NCBI RefSeq assembly: GCF_947495315.1
Contig: NZ_CANLYD010000027.1
Span: 1 to 41,501, forward strand
Direction: 5' to 3'
DNA: 41,501 bases
Source of the DNA: an uncultured Aquimarina sp.
Lineage (GTDB): Bacteria; Bacteroidota; Bacteroidia; Flavobacteriales; Flavobacteriaceae
In this document: positions 32,357 through 41,501 of the stretch, one piece after another
Position numbering within the stretch: position 1 is the first letter of the stretch
Layout of the letters: each line of letters begins with the position of its first letter
Notes under the pieces: generated by a model
The model's input: only the letters and a program-made list of their open reading frames with translations
The model's database searches: none
Told to the model about the DNA's origin: nothing
Translations under genes and position numbers: made by a program

Positions 32357-32857
32357 TTAGTTTCTAAAAAGATCATTGATTCCTGATCCACTAACAGTTA
32401 GTTCGTTATTTGTTAGATCTTCATCATTATTGTTGTCGTTTCCATCAATAAAAATATCAGAATCATAGTCTAAAGCAATGCTATAATCTGGCGGGAACTC
32501 ACCTTCTGCAGGAGATGAAGAATTCCAGGGTCTGGAATAAGTAACTGTTAAAGTTTCGCCAGCAGGTATATTTGTAAAATTAACAGTACCAACTAGATTT
32601 CCTGGTGCTGTAGTTCCAAGATTTCGTTCATATAAGTATATAACTTGTTGACCAGAAGATGAGCTAAAGTCAGCATCTCCAATATTAGTTATGGTACCTG
32701 TGATAGTAGCTGTTCCGGTAAAATCTTCATCTTTTACTATTGAGAAAATAATAGAAGTAGCTTCTAGATCAATTGTTCCAGGATCAATGGAGTCGTTAGG
32801 ACACGCGCATAACAATAAAGAGAAAAATAATATTGATAAAATTTTTAAAGTTTTCAT
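32357..32857 (-). CDS. CARDB-like lipoprotein
   Basis: 166 residues with a lipoprotein signal ending at Cys19 (FFSLLLCAC; the -1 Ala makes Cys19 the acceptor). The mature protein has one immunoglobulin-like domain of the CARDB kind: GTATITGTITNIGDADFSSS, then VNFTNIPAGETLTVTYSRPW and an acidic Asp/Asn segment (DGNDNNNDEDLTNNEL) that may bind calcium. Surface or periplasmic; a ligand is not known. It is third in a minus-strand row with the C1q-like and T9SS genes, but the gaps are wide enough for separate promoters. Confidence 0.7.
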   Translation of the reverse strand: MKTLKILSILFFSLLLCACPNDSIDPGTIDLEATSIIFSIVKDEDFTGTATITGTITNIGDADFSSSSGQQVIYLYERNLGTTAPGNLVGTVNFTNIPAGETLTVTYSRPWNSSSPAEGEFPPDYSIALDYDSDIFIDGNDNNNDEDLTNNELTVSGSGINDLFRN

Positions 32858-33112
32858 TACATTTTAATTACGTTGTTTCACATTAGTGAGACGCATAATC
32901 AAAAAGTCAACATATAATTAATGTTAATCTGTATTTGGCTTTTGTATAAATGAAAATTAGTCAGATATAATCACACTGTCAGGCCAAGTCCTTCGACCTT
33001 GCTCAGGACAGACAAGAGTCGAGATATTTTCTGTTTTATAAGCTACATATTGAAAACAAGAGTCTTCATCTTTTTGTGATTACATACTCAATGAATTTAG
33101 ACCGATAACTCC

Positions 33113-35581
33113 TTAATTTATTTGATAAATTAAAATACTATTTTCTTCTCCCTGAACAGCAAACTCCAGATTGGGATCTTTATCCATATTACCAAGACTT
33201 ATTACAGAATTTCCATATACCGGGAAATTTGGGAATAATTCGGCATTACTATCATACAGGTACACTTTTTTAGATTGTATATCAGTGATAGCAACATATA
33301 TTTTATTATTGATATAAAATATTTGAGGCTTCGTGTAGACTCCAAAATCAAGCTCTAAAGTTTTCTCTTTAATAGACAACTTGTTTTCAGAGAAAGTAAC
33401 CAATGTTTTATTAGTAGCAACCAAAGAACTATTTTCATTCAGTTCTTTATCTACTAAAGATATGGTGCCGTCCGATTGTACCTGAACTAGTTTTCCGTCT
33501 TTAGTAAGAGATGTAAATTTATTTTGATATTGTTCCCATTGATTTGTAGAGAAATCAACTTGCTGTTTTACATCTACCCTTGTTCTTCCTAAACGATCTA
33601 GAATATTTAGTTTTCCATTTTCCTCGGCTATAAGAATATAATCTTTACTTCCGATACGAATATGTTTAGGAGCCATGATAAGATTAGTTTCTGTTCCTTT
33701 AAAACCAAAACCGCTAACAATTTTTCCTTCTGCATCTAACATGGTTACTTCGTTGCCTTGTGTGATAAGAACACGATAGCGTTTGTTTTTATCATAATCA
33801 AATAATGACAGTGGCTGTGTAATTGATTTTTCGAATTTTTTTGGATAAGAAGTCACGTCTTTCCCATCTCTATCTACTAGATACAATGTGGTTTCTGTAT
33901 TAAATAAGAGTTGGTATCTGCCGTTTTTGTAGATGTCGATTTGCTGGATGTCACCCATAATCGCACCATTAATTTGTTTTTTCCAAAAAATAGTTCCTTT
34001 GTCAGAAATTAGATAGAGATTATTGTCTACATCCTGCACGGCAATATCCATCCCTTTAGTTCGGTGATTTTGCACCAGGATAGGTCTGTTTAATATCTTA
34101 TTTTCTAAAGTGGTAGATGCCGTTTGGGTTACTGAGGTAGCAGAACCCTTACTAACGTTCTTTTGGAAAACTCCGTGAATATGAGCAAAGTTACTCTCTT
34201 TTATCACTTGCAAAGCTGCTATTTGATATCCTTTAGTTGTAGTTTCATCCCATTGCTTTTGTTTAGACTCTTCAACATTACTAGCAATATAATCCTTAAG
34301 ATGCTTAATCGAACCGACCATAAGTATTGATGATTCATCCGATAGTTTTTCTGTGGTGTTGATATAATATGCCTGTTCCTGCAATACAGTTTTGTTAAGG
34401 ATATTCGCTATAATGGTTTGTAACCCATTTTTAGTAGGAGATAGTACAATATGATCTTCGTAAATAAAATAAAATTTAGTATCAAATTCAGGGATCAAAG
34501 GTTTCAGTAATCCCGAAAAAGTAGTAGTCTCTTCATAACTAAAAATATCAATATTCCTGTAAGATCCGGAAGCCGATCCTGCCAATTGCTCCAGAGTATT
34601 TTCAGGAACTAAAGACGTTAAGGTTAGCATCTTTTCATTTTCCATAAAAATCATTCCAATTTCAGAAACTCCAGATAACATTTCATCAAGATCATCAGGG
34701 ATGTTTTCTATTTCTCGATCTTGAGCCAAAGCCAAATTCTTTTTCAGGGTATAAAAATCATCATAGGTAAAGGAAATAAATCCATCAGCCGTTACAGGAG
34801 TTATTTTGGCAACCCTATTTTCTTGGGCAATGGTATTGTCAAAAATACCGATGGTTGTAGATAATGAATCTTTTTCTATAGCAATACCATCAATATACAT
34901 CGCATTTTGCTCTAGCTTAGCGTCGACAGAAATCCATCCACTAAAGTTCGATAATTCAGATAAATTTTTATTGGGTAAGATAGAGTTATGAATCTCTTTT
35001 AGCTGTTTTCCATTTACTAAAACAGATATAGGGTTTTTTGTATCAGAAACGTCATACGCTTTCATAAGATCTTCGCTTACTGAGATCTTGTTTTCTTGTT
35101 GTCTAATTGCATTTTCGATCAATATCTGAGATGAAGAAGCAATCAACAAACTATCTTGCTTCATAGCGTAAAAAGTATCATTACCAGAAACTACTTTATG
35201 GATAGTTTTGTTCGAATAGCTTATGTTTTCAATAGTTTTTTGATTCAAAGAATCCTTATCGATAATGGAAGGGTCAAATTTTGAAATATAAGTATACTCA
35301 AAATCATTTTTACCAATAGGAGAAAAGCAAAGCAATCCTTTGGGTTGGTTAATCTGATCTAATATCGGAAGCTTTTTGAAGTACGTAAAAAAATCAATCC
35401 CACTATTTTTTTTCAAGAAATCATTATCCCTCAACATATTCCTGGTTTGTTCCAGATCATTGATTTTTAATATTACCTGAGCATCCTTAGGAATATAATC
35501 AATAAGCGTGTTTGGTTTTTCGGTAGTTGTGTTACAAGCTAAAACAATTGTGGAAATTAGAATTACAACTATTTTTTTCAT
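33113..35581 (-). CDS. Large lipoprotein with C-terminal propeller-like region
   Basis: Start taken at 35581, which gives a lipoprotein signal ending at Cys16 (ISTIVLAC) and 822 residues; 15 more codons upstream lack a signal. The N-terminal half (NTLIDYIPKDAQVILKINDL onward) resembles DUF3352-like envelope proteins. The second half, from about 510, is a row of beta blades with repeated aspartate turns (AVQDVDNNLYLISDKGTIFW, VDRDGKDVTSYPKKF, LDAEGKIVSGFGF, LDRLGRTRVD, YDSNAELFPNFPVYGN), like a PQQ/FG-GAP-type propeller. Probably outer-membrane anchored. The role is unknown. It has no close partner gene. Confidence 0.75.
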   Translation of the reverse strand: MKKIVVILISTIVLACNTTTEKPNTLIDYIPKDAQVILKINDLEQTRNMLRDNDFLKKNSGIDFFTYFKKLPILDQINQPKGLLCFSPIGKNDFEYTYISKFDPSIIDKDSLNQKTIENISYSNKTIHKVVSGNDTFYAMKQDSLLIASSSQILIENAIRQQENKISVSEDLMKAYDVSDTKNPISVLVNGKQLKEIHNSILPNKNLSELSNFSGWISVDAKLEQNAMYIDGIAIEKDSLSTTIGIFDNTIAQENRVAKITPVTADGFISFTYDDFYTLKKNLALAQDREIENIPDDLDEMLSGVSEIGMIFMENEKMLTLTSLVPENTLEQLAGSASGSYRNIDIFSYEETTTFSGLLKPLIPEFDTKFYFIYEDHIVLSPTKNGLQTIIANILNKTVLQEQAYYINTTEKLSDESSILMVGSIKHLKDYIASNVEESKQKQWDETTTKGYQIAALQVIKESNFAHIHGVFQKNVSKGSATSVTQTASTTLENKILNRPILVQNHRTKGMDIAVQDVDNNLYLISDKGTIFWKKQINGAIMGDIQQIDIYKNGRYQLLFNTETTLYLVDRDGKDVTSYPKKFEKSITQPLSLFDYDKNKRYRVLITQGNEVTMLDAEGKIVSGFGFKGTETNLIMAPKHIRIGSKDYILIAEENGKLNILDRLGRTRVDVKQQVDFSTNQWEQYQNKFTSLTKDGKLVQVQSDGTISLVDKELNENSSLVATNKTLVTFSENKLSIKEKTLELDFGVYTKPQIFYINNKIYVAITDIQSKKVYLYDSNAELFPNFPVYGNSVISLGNMDKDPNLEFAVQGEENSILIYQIN

Positions 35582-35723
35582 GTGTTTATTTTCCTTTTTA
35601 TTCTTTACTATTTCAAGAGATGCCATTATTATTTCAATAACTTTCTTTATTAATCATAACAGTTTTAATAAGCCTGATCATTTCGCATACTAGTACTAAA
35701 TGTGCCTAAGGCACCAAAGATAA

Positions 35724-36326
35724 TTATTTGAACTCTAGCGAAAGCTGTTCTGGCAATAATCTAAAACTTTTCCGATGATATTTAGTAATACCGTATTTCC
35801 GTATAGCATCTCGATGCTCTGCAGTAGGGTATCCTTTGTTTTTTTTCCAGTTATACATAGGAAATTCTTCGTGAATCTTTTCCATATATTCATCACGATA
35901 CGTTTTTGCTAAAACTGATGCTGCAGCAATATTCATGTATTTACCATCACCTTTAATAACGCAAGTATAAGGTATATTATGATATGGTTTAAACCTATTT
36001 CCGTCTACAGATATGTGTTCAGGTTGAGGTTTTAATTGCGCTATTGATTGTTGCATTCCGAGTATAGATGCATTTAAAATATTGATTTTATCAATCTCTT
36101 CCATGTAAATATGTGTAACACCATAGGTAATACAACAGTCTTCTAATAGTGGACGCAATGTTTTTCTTTTCGCTTCGCTAAGTTGTTTAGAGTCGTTTAA
36201 GATGTCATTGCCGAAGTCATCGGGAAGTATAATCGCTGCAGCGGTTACAGGACCTGCCAGACAACCACGACCAGCCTCATCAGTGCCACATTCGATGAGA
36301 TCAGGTTTTAATTTTAATTCGAGCAT
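35724..36326 (-). CDS. rnhB: Ribonuclease HII
   Basis: 200 residues, normal for the family. RNase HII removes ribonucleotides and RNA primers from DNA-RNA hybrids in the cytoplasm. The catalytic acids are visible: Asp16-Glu17 in GTDEAGRGCLAGP, Asp108 in SVDGNRF and Asp145 in TYRDEYM. The GKYMNIAAASVLAKTYRD block is typical. It is divergent from the porin gene at 36499; both start within about 170 bases. Confidence 0.95.
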   Translation of the reverse strand: MLELKLKPDLIECGTDEAGRGCLAGPVTAAAIILPDDFGNDILNDSKQLSEAKRKTLRPLLEDCCITYGVTHIYMEEIDKINILNASILGMQQSIAQLKPQPEHISVDGNRFKPYHNIPYTCVIKGDGKYMNIAAASVLAKTYRDEYMEKIHEEFPMYNWKKNKGYPTAEHRDAIRKYGITKYHRKSFRLLPEQLSLEFK

Positions 36327-36471
36327 GCTACGAAGATAATGTATGAACAGAACATCAGAAAACTATTTTTGAGAATCAAGAAAAAAAGGTATATCAATTG
36401 TAAATCTAGAGCGCAATTGGTATAAGTGCTAAAACGGACAATTCATACCATGAACTTTCGTTAAAAAAGTA

Positions 36472-36479
36472 TATTTTTG
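36472..36479 (+). promoter_or_regulatory. -7 promoter element of the porin gene
   Basis: TATTTTTG matches TAnnTTTG, 20 bases before the ATG. No clear TTG at -33. Confidence 0.4.
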
Positions 36480-36498
36480 CCAACAGTTTATTATATAG

Positions 36499-38592
36499 AT
36501 GAAAAAGAACTTAGTATTTATAATTATACTTCTTATTGGATCACTAGCATTTGCTCAGGAAGGAAATGAAGAAGAGATTGGTGGTACAACAACAACTAAA
36601 GAAAGGCCGGATTTTTCTCAAAATAGAAGGGAGCGTTCTAAAAAGGCTAAGAGTAAGCCGCCTATAACTGATTATAAGATTATCGATCTAAAAAATGACA
36701 CTACGTTTGTAGATACTACATTAACTATCCAAAGGGATTACAATTTTAATTATCTAAGACGAGATGACTTTGGATTGCAACCCATAAATAATGTGGGACA
36801 AACTTATAATAGTCTTATCAAAGTTGAAGAACGGGATCATTTATTGCCACTTTTCGGTTCCAGGGCAAGGCATTTTAACTTTATGGAAGCGGAAGATATC
36901 AAGTATTACAATGTTCCTACGCCACTTACTGAGTTATATTTCAAAACAACTTTTGAACAAGGACAGCAACTGGATGCATTTTTTACAGTAAATACCTCTC
37001 CGAGACTAAATCTTTCTATAGCATATAAAGGGAATCGGTCGTTAGGTAAATATCAGCATGCATTAACAAGTACAGGTAATTTTAGAGCTACAGCTAATTA
37101 TCAAACTAAAAATGATCGATATAGAATAAAAACACATTTTGTTTCACAGGATTTGTTAAATGAAGAAAATGGAGGTTTGTCTGCAACAGGACTTAATCAA
37201 TATCTTAATAATACCGAAGAGTTTAGTGAGCCAGCTGATTTTGCAGATAGAAGTGCTATAGAGGTTAATTTTGAAAATGCGGAAAATATACTGCTTGGTA
37301 AAAGATTTTATCTCAATCATAGATATTCAATTATTAAGAAAACAGATAGTAGTGCTACAGATATATCAATTGGTCACATATTGGATATAACAGATAAGTC
37401 TTTCCAATTTGACCAAGACGCGGCTAGTGATCTTTTTGGTGAGTCTTACGAATCCTCAGGAGCTTTATTTGACAAAGTGGCGCTAGAGGATTTTAGTAAT
37501 CAGCTGTTTGTAGATGTTAATAATGATTGGTTGGGTAGCCTAAGAATCAATATGGGGACTTCTAATTATAATTATGGATATAATACACTAGTTAGTTTAG
37601 ATGATGATGATAATACCATTATTACTAATAGGATTAAGGGAGATGTATATTCTATAGGAGGATCGTATCAGAAAAATTATAAAGGTTTTCAATTAGCGGC
37701 TAACGGTATGTCTATCGTATCAGGTGATTTTGATGGTAATCATATAAACGCTTCTGCTGGATATCAGCTTAATGATTATGGATTACAATTAGGTATTAGT
37801 ACAAAGTCTGCAGCGCCAAACTATAATTTTTTGTTGTATCAAAGTGATTATGTAGGGTACAATTGGCAGAATTACAATAATATTGATCCCGAAAAAAACT
37901 TCAAAAATCTAGAAACACAAAAGATTCAGGCGAATATTAAGGTAAAGAATTTTGCGAATTTAGAAGCTAGCTATACGACTACCGATAATTATACATACTT
38001 TACAAAAAACGCCGATTCTTTAACTGTTCCGGAACAATTTGGCGGGAGTATAAATCTTCTAAAACTTAAACTAACGCAAGCATTAAATTTTGGTTGGTTA
38101 GGTTTGGATAATACCATAGTGTATCAAAATGTTAGTGGAGCAACCAATACAGTTACTAATGGAGATGTTACTAGGACATATGAAGTCTATAATGTCCCGA
38201 ATATTGTAACTAGAAATAGTTTGTATTATCAAGATCATTGGTTTAAGAAAGCACTGTTTTTACAGGCAGGTGTTACCTTTAAGTATTATTCTGAGTATGA
38301 TGCAGATGGGTATGATCCGGTATTGTCAGAATTTTATGTGCAAAGTCCGGAAGAGATTGACTATTTTGATGATGTTGATAAGACGGATGAGGCTGGAGAT
38401 ACAACACAAACTTTTGGAGGGTTTCCTCAGTTTGATATCTTTTTTAATGCCAAGATTAGACAGACCCGTATCTATTTTAAAGTCGAAAATTTTGGAGAAG
38501 CTTTTAGTCAGAATAACGAATTTTCTGCACCTGGATATGCACCTCGAGACGCTGTGATCCGTTTCGGTCTGGTTTGGAATTTCTTTTTATAA
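36499..38592 (+). CDS. Putative outer-membrane porin (Porin_10-like)
   Basis: 697 residues. Signal peptide at 1-19 (VFIIILLIGSLAFAQ). After a basic, disordered start (RRERSKKAKSKPPITDYK), the rest alternates short amphipathic strands with aromatic ends and ends in a typical outer-membrane C-terminus (VIRFGLVWNFFL, last residue preceded by Phe-Phe). This fits the flavobacterial putative porin family that often neighbours rnhB. It should form a beta-barrel in the outer membrane; the substrate is unknown. Confidence 0.85.
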   Translation: MKKNLVFIIILLIGSLAFAQEGNEEEIGGTTTTKERPDFSQNRRERSKKAKSKPPITDYKIIDLKNDTTFVDTTLTIQRDYNFNYLRRDDFGLQPINNVGQTYNSLIKVEERDHLLPLFGSRARHFNFMEAEDIKYYNVPTPLTELYFKTTFEQGQQLDAFFTVNTSPRLNLSIAYKGNRSLGKYQHALTSTGNFRATANYQTKNDRYRIKTHFVSQDLLNEENGGLSATGLNQYLNNTEEFSEPADFADRSAIEVNFENAENILLGKRFYLNHRYSIIKKTDSSATDISIGHILDITDKSFQFDQDAASDLFGESYESSGALFDKVALEDFSNQLFVDVNNDWLGSLRINMGTSNYNYGYNTLVSLDDDDNTIITNRIKGDVYSIGGSYQKNYKGFQLAANGMSIVSGDFDGNHINASAGYQLNDYGLQLGISTKSAAPNYNFLLYQSDYVGYNWQNYNNIDPEKNFKNLETQKIQANIKVKNFANLEASYTTTDNYTYFTKNADSLTVPEQFGGSINLLKLKLTQALNFGWLGLDNTIVYQNVSGATNTVTNGDVTRTYEVYNVPNIVTRNSLYYQDHWFKKALFLQAGVTFKYYSEYDADGYDPVLSEFYVQSPEEIDYFDDVDKTDEAGDTTQTFGGFPQFDIFFNAKIRQTRIYFKVENFGEAFSQNNEFSAPGYAPRDAVIRFGLVWNFFL

Positions 38593-38955
38593 TTTAGGGC
38601 GCCCGAGCGGGCTATACGTTACAATTCCTCTCCGCTTTGGCGGATGCGGGATTTTCACTGCTATCCCTGGCGCGATTCATTTTAGTCTATTAAACCCGGA
38701 TTCCAGAACATTGTTCCACTGTAACATAAAGCATCTAACTTTTGTAATTGTTTTTTTAAATGTTCTACTGAAATTTTTAGAGGAAATTTCATAAGACTAG
38801 ACTTTTTTGTTTCTTTTTTTGGCAATGAAAAAAGAAAAAAGATAAATTCATGAATGCTTGTAAGTCAAAACCTGATATTTTCCAGTGGCTGAAAGATGTA
38901 ATAGATTTTTTAATGTATAATCCCGGTTAAAGCAATGAAAATCCTTAGTGACTCT
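38593..38955 (+). other. Intergenic region with dispersed palindromic repeat
   Basis: No gene seen. It begins with GGGCGCCCGAGCGGGC and CTCCGCTTTGGCGGATG, G+C-rich palindromic stretches of a sort often dispersed between flavobacterial genes. They lack a T-run and so are poor terminators. The remainder is plain AT-rich DNA leading to the next promoter. Confidence 0.5.
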
Positions 38956-38987
38956 TTGTAGTAAATAGATAGTAAGACGTATCTTTG
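38956..38987 (+). promoter_or_regulatory. Promoter of the FdhF/YdeP-type gene
   Basis: TTG (38956-38958), 21 bases, TATCTTTG (38980-38987): both Bacteroidetes promoter elements with acceptable spacing. The leader to the ATG at 39022 would be about 29 bases. Confidence 0.65.
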
Positions 38988-39021
38988 ATATAGATCACTT
39001 TCTTTTTATAGCAACCATATT

Positions 39022-41325
39022 ATGAGTACTACCAAGAAACGAAATATATCCGTTTTAGGCCCGGAAACTTTTACAGGAATCAAGCTACAGGAACCTGCAG
39101 GATATGCTGCTGGACTTCCTGCAGTAAAAGTAGCACTTACCCACGCGTTTAAAGAGATGGGTGTTGTGAAATCGGTAAGTGGTCTTTTTCAAATGAACCA
39201 AAAAGATGGGTTTGATTGCCCTGGTTGCGCTTGGCCGGATCCCGAGAAACCATCCAAACTTGGTGAATATTGCGAAAATGGAGCAAAAGCACTTGCAGAA
39301 GAGGCAACAAATAAAAGAGTAGATAAAGACTTTTTTGCTAAATACTCTGTAGAAGAACTCTCTAATTGGTCTGATTATCAAATTGGGAAAAGTGGAAGGT
39401 TAATAGAGCCGATGATTTTAAAGCCAGATAGTATTCATTATGAACCAATATCCTGGGAGAAAGCATATGAGTTAGTGGCTAAGAAATTAAAAGAATTAAA
39501 TACACCAGATGAAGGAATATTTTATACTTCCGGAAGGTCCAGTAACGAAGCAGCTTTTTTGTACGGCTTGTTCGTAAGAGCTTTTGGGACTAATAATATG
39601 CCAGATTGTTCTAATATGTGTCACGAATCTAGCGGAGTTGCATTAAGCGAGACTTTAGGAATAGGAAAAGGTTCTGTGAAGCTAGAAGATTTTGATCAGG
39701 CAGAAATAGTAATGGTAATCGGTCAAAATCCAGGGACCAACCATCCCAGAATGTTATCAGCCTTGCAAAAGTGTAAGGAGAATGGAGGAAAAATCATTAG
39801 TGTCAATCCTTTAGAAGAAGCAGGGTTGATAAGATTTAAAAATCCTCAAGAAGTTAAAGGAGTATTCGCTTCAGGGACTTCGCTAACAGATATACATCTT
39901 CAGGTAAAAATCAATCAGGATGTTACGCTATTAAAAGTGATTCAAAAGAAATTGGCAACTTTAGATCAAGAAAATAAAGATGTGTTTGATCATCAGTTTA
40001 TAGCAGCCTATACCAGTGGTTATGATGAGTTGCTAAAAGACTTAGAACAATACTCTGAAAAAGAATTAATAGAATTGTGTGGGGTAGAAGAATCTTTAAT
40101 TGATGAGGTTGTTCAATTATTAGCAAGAAGAAGTAAGATCATTATTTGTTGGGCAATGGGATTGACGCAACATAAAAATGGTGTAAACAATATAAAGGAA
40201 TGTGTTAATCTGTTATTGCTTAAAGGAAGTTTAGGTAAACCAGGAGCAGGAACTTGCCCTGTTAGAGGACACAGTAATGTACAAGGAGATCGAACTGTTG
40301 GGATTATGCATCACGTTTCACCAGCACTTAATGAGTCGATAGAGAAAACTTTTGGTTTTACAGCTCCTGATAAAGAAGGTTTGGATACAGTACATGCTAT
40401 AGAAGCTATGAATAAAGGAAATGCAAAAGTCTTTATAGCACTTGGAGGTAATTTTTTATCAGCTGCGTCTGATACGGAATTCACTGCAGAAGCACTACAG
40501 AATTGTGAGCTTACAGTTAATATTAGTACAAAGTTAAATAGAGCACACTTAGTTGCAGGTAAAACTAGTTTAATACTGCCAACATTAGGACGTTCAGAAT
40601 TAGATCAAAAGGATGGGAAACCAAGATACTTCACCGTAGAGAATAGTATGGGGAAAGTACATCAGTCTAAAGGAATGCTACAACCAGCTTCGGACAACCT
40701 AGTTAGCGAACCAGAAATAATAGGTGGAATTGCAAATGCATATTTTAATGAAGGACATCCAGTACAATGGAAACAACTTAGTGAAGATTATGAGTTGATT
40801 CGAAAAAAAATAGAAGAAGTAATCAAAGGGTTCGATAATCTAAATGTCAGATCAAAAGGTTCGGGTTTCTATCTACCTAATAATGTAAGAAATTTAGACT
40901 TTAGTAAACTTCCAGAAGGAAAAGCACAATTTAGTTGTTGCGATTTACCAGAGCATACTTTAAAAGAAGATGAATTATTATTAATGACAATTCGTTCACA
41001 CGATCAATTTAATACAACTATTTATGGGTTAGATGATCGTTATCGTGGAATTTATAATGAACGCCGTATCGTTTTAATGAATGTTCAGGATATGAATAAA
41101 CGTGAACTAAAAAAGTTTGATATCATTAATATGGTAAGCTTATATGATAATATAGAAAGAAAAGCATCTAATTTTTTAGTAATACCTTATAATATACCAC
41201 AAGGAAATATAGCGGCGTACTTTCCTGAAACAAATGTTTTAGTTCCTTATAATCATTATGCAGATAAGAGTAATACACCAATTAGTAAATCTATTGTTGT
41301 TACATTAGAGGTTGCTTTGTTTTGA
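39022..41325 (+). CDS. FdhF/YdeP-family molybdopterin oxidoreductase
   Basis: 767 residues, the length expected for this family. The N-terminal GFDCPGCAWPDPEKPSKLGE with Cys66, Cys69 and Cys84 (YCENGAKA) is the family's cluster-like motif; SWEKAYELVAKKL, FYTSGRSSNEAAFLYG, CSNMCHESSGVALSETLGIG, VIGQNPGTNHPRM, GAGTCPVRGHSNVQGDRTVG and the C-terminal molybdopterin-dinucleotide-binding domain (TIRSHDQFNTTIYGLDDRYR) follow in the usual order. It is related to formate dehydrogenase alpha subunits, but the natural substrate of YdeP-type proteins is unknown; in E. coli YdeP has been linked to acid resistance. No signal or Tat motif, so cytoplasmic. No fdhD or cofactor genes are next to it. Confidence 0.9.
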   Translation: MSTTKKRNISVLGPETFTGIKLQEPAGYAAGLPAVKVALTHAFKEMGVVKSVSGLFQMNQKDGFDCPGCAWPDPEKPSKLGEYCENGAKALAEEATNKRVDKDFFAKYSVEELSNWSDYQIGKSGRLIEPMILKPDSIHYEPISWEKAYELVAKKLKELNTPDEGIFYTSGRSSNEAAFLYGLFVRAFGTNNMPDCSNMCHESSGVALSETLGIGKGSVKLEDFDQAEIVMVIGQNPGTNHPRMLSALQKCKENGGKIISVNPLEEAGLIRFKNPQEVKGVFASGTSLTDIHLQVKINQDVTLLKVIQKKLATLDQENKDVFDHQFIAAYTSGYDELLKDLEQYSEKELIELCGVEESLIDEVVQLLARRSKIIICWAMGLTQHKNGVNNIKECVNLLLLKGSLGKPGAGTCPVRGHSNVQGDRTVGIMHHVSPALNESIEKTFGFTAPDKEGLDTVHAIEAMNKGNAKVFIALGGNFLSAASDTEFTAEALQNCELTVNISTKLNRAHLVAGKTSLILPTLGRSELDQKDGKPRYFTVENSMGKVHQSKGMLQPASDNLVSEPEIIGGIANAYFNEGHPVQWKQLSEDYELIRKKIEEVIKGFDNLNVRSKGSGFYLPNNVRNLDFSKLPEGKAQFSCCDLPEHTLKEDELLLMTIRSHDQFNTTIYGLDDRYRGIYNERRIVLMNVQDMNKRELKKFDIINMVSLYDNIERKASNFLVIPYNIPQGNIAAYFPETNVLVPYNHYADKSNTPISKSIVVTLEVALF

Positions 41326-41412
41326 TTTTAGATTTATTTATTATTTTTCTGTTTGTAAGTTTAATGTTTAGAGGGTGTTATAAAAAGATTAAAATTTTCT
41401 TTAAAAAAGTTG

Positions 41413-41442
41413 TTGATTTAACGGAAAAGGGTTGTATGTTTG
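41413..41442 (+). promoter_or_regulatory. Strong promoter, probably of a stable-RNA operon beyond the window
   Basis: TTG (41413-41415), 19 bases, TATGTTTG (41435-41442) is a near-perfect Bacteroidetes promoter, followed by CACCCGCAAAACGGG, which can fold as CCCG/CGGG (41445-41457). No reading frame begins in the remaining 50 bases. Promoters of this form followed by GCACCCGC commonly precede rRNA or tRNA operons in Flavobacteriia, so an RNA operon probably starts just outside. Confidence 0.55.
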
Positions 41443-41501
41443 CACCCGCAAAACGGGATATTGTTTTTGTTTAGTTCATTGATTAGGATTTTGTTTGTTT
41501 A

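Noticed and set aside
32960..33030. Regulatory RNA near TCCTTCGACCTTGCTCAGGA
   Set aside because: This palindromic string looks like a common dispersed bacterial repeat; nothing else supports an RNA gene.
38593..38680. Terminator or tRNA after the porin gene
   Set aside because: The G+C-rich palindromes have no T-run and no cloverleaf could be fitted; treated as a dispersed repeat.

Overview
The window looks like the chromosome of a marine member of the Flavobacteriaceae, perhaps Aquimarina-like (the genus is only a guess). The DNA is AT-rich. Promoters carry the Bacteroidetes TTG/TAnnTTTG elements. There is a type IX secretion sorting domain, lipoproteins and signal peptides are abundant, and a signal-peptide RHS protein of the DUF6443 type is present.

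Region 1 (1-22,160) is a polymorphic-toxin (RHS) locus that has been remodelled by an unusual element. A 5' RHS/YD-repeat gene (cut by the window edge) is followed by the main RHS gene at 581. Exactly at codon 936 of that gene, where the conserved RHS-core motif YYPFGLQHKGY is encoded, a 7,955-bp unit begins (3386-11340). It is followed by a second, apparently identical head-to-tail copy (11341-19295), and then by a 32-bp third copy of the unit's first bases (19296-19327). Each unit starts with an in-frame replacement for the RHS C-terminus (conserved core end plus a new glycine-rich, membrane-like toxin tip). After that come a candidate membrane immunity gene, a TPR lipoprotein, a Xre-type repressor divergent from a P-loop ATPase, two overlapping tyrosine recombinases, a ParD/RelE-type toxin-antitoxin pair, a hairpin-rich non-coding tail and a tiny membrane protein. 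Joining 581-3385 directly to 19296-20297 restores an uninterrupted 1,268-codon RHS gene with a different tip and a different candidate immunity gene. I therefore read the unit as a site-specific integrative element. Its attachment site is the RHS-core coding sequence, and on insertion it swaps the toxin tip in frame, supplies the matching immunity gene, and keeps the old tip downstream as a silent cassette. The displaced cassette (19296-21678) has the same order and orientation (tip, immunity, minus-strand small gene, minus-strand Xre repressor), so it may be the left half of an older, decayed relative of the element.

Region 2 (21,680-23,050) is about 1.4 kb without a convincing gene. It holds a duplicated 163-bp repeat, dispersed inverted repeats and a cluster of GGGTACTT motifs.

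Region 3 (23,053-36,330) is ordinary flavobacterial chromosome. It contains a secreted PD40 propeller protein, a double-glycine-leader peptide with a cystine-knot cysteine pattern, a thioredoxin-like protein, a DUF1573 lipoprotein, a membrane-bound LuxR-type regulator, a small Pmp3-type membrane protein, lipB, a cluster of secreted proteins (C1q-like, T9SS-sorted, CARDB-like), a large propeller lipoprotein and rnhB. Two AACCTGAGTT-bounded repeat elements lie in it.

Region 4 (36,472-41,501) holds a putative porin, an FdhF/YdeP-type molybdopterin oxidoreductase and, at the very end, a near-consensus strong promoter of the type that precedes stable-RNA operons.
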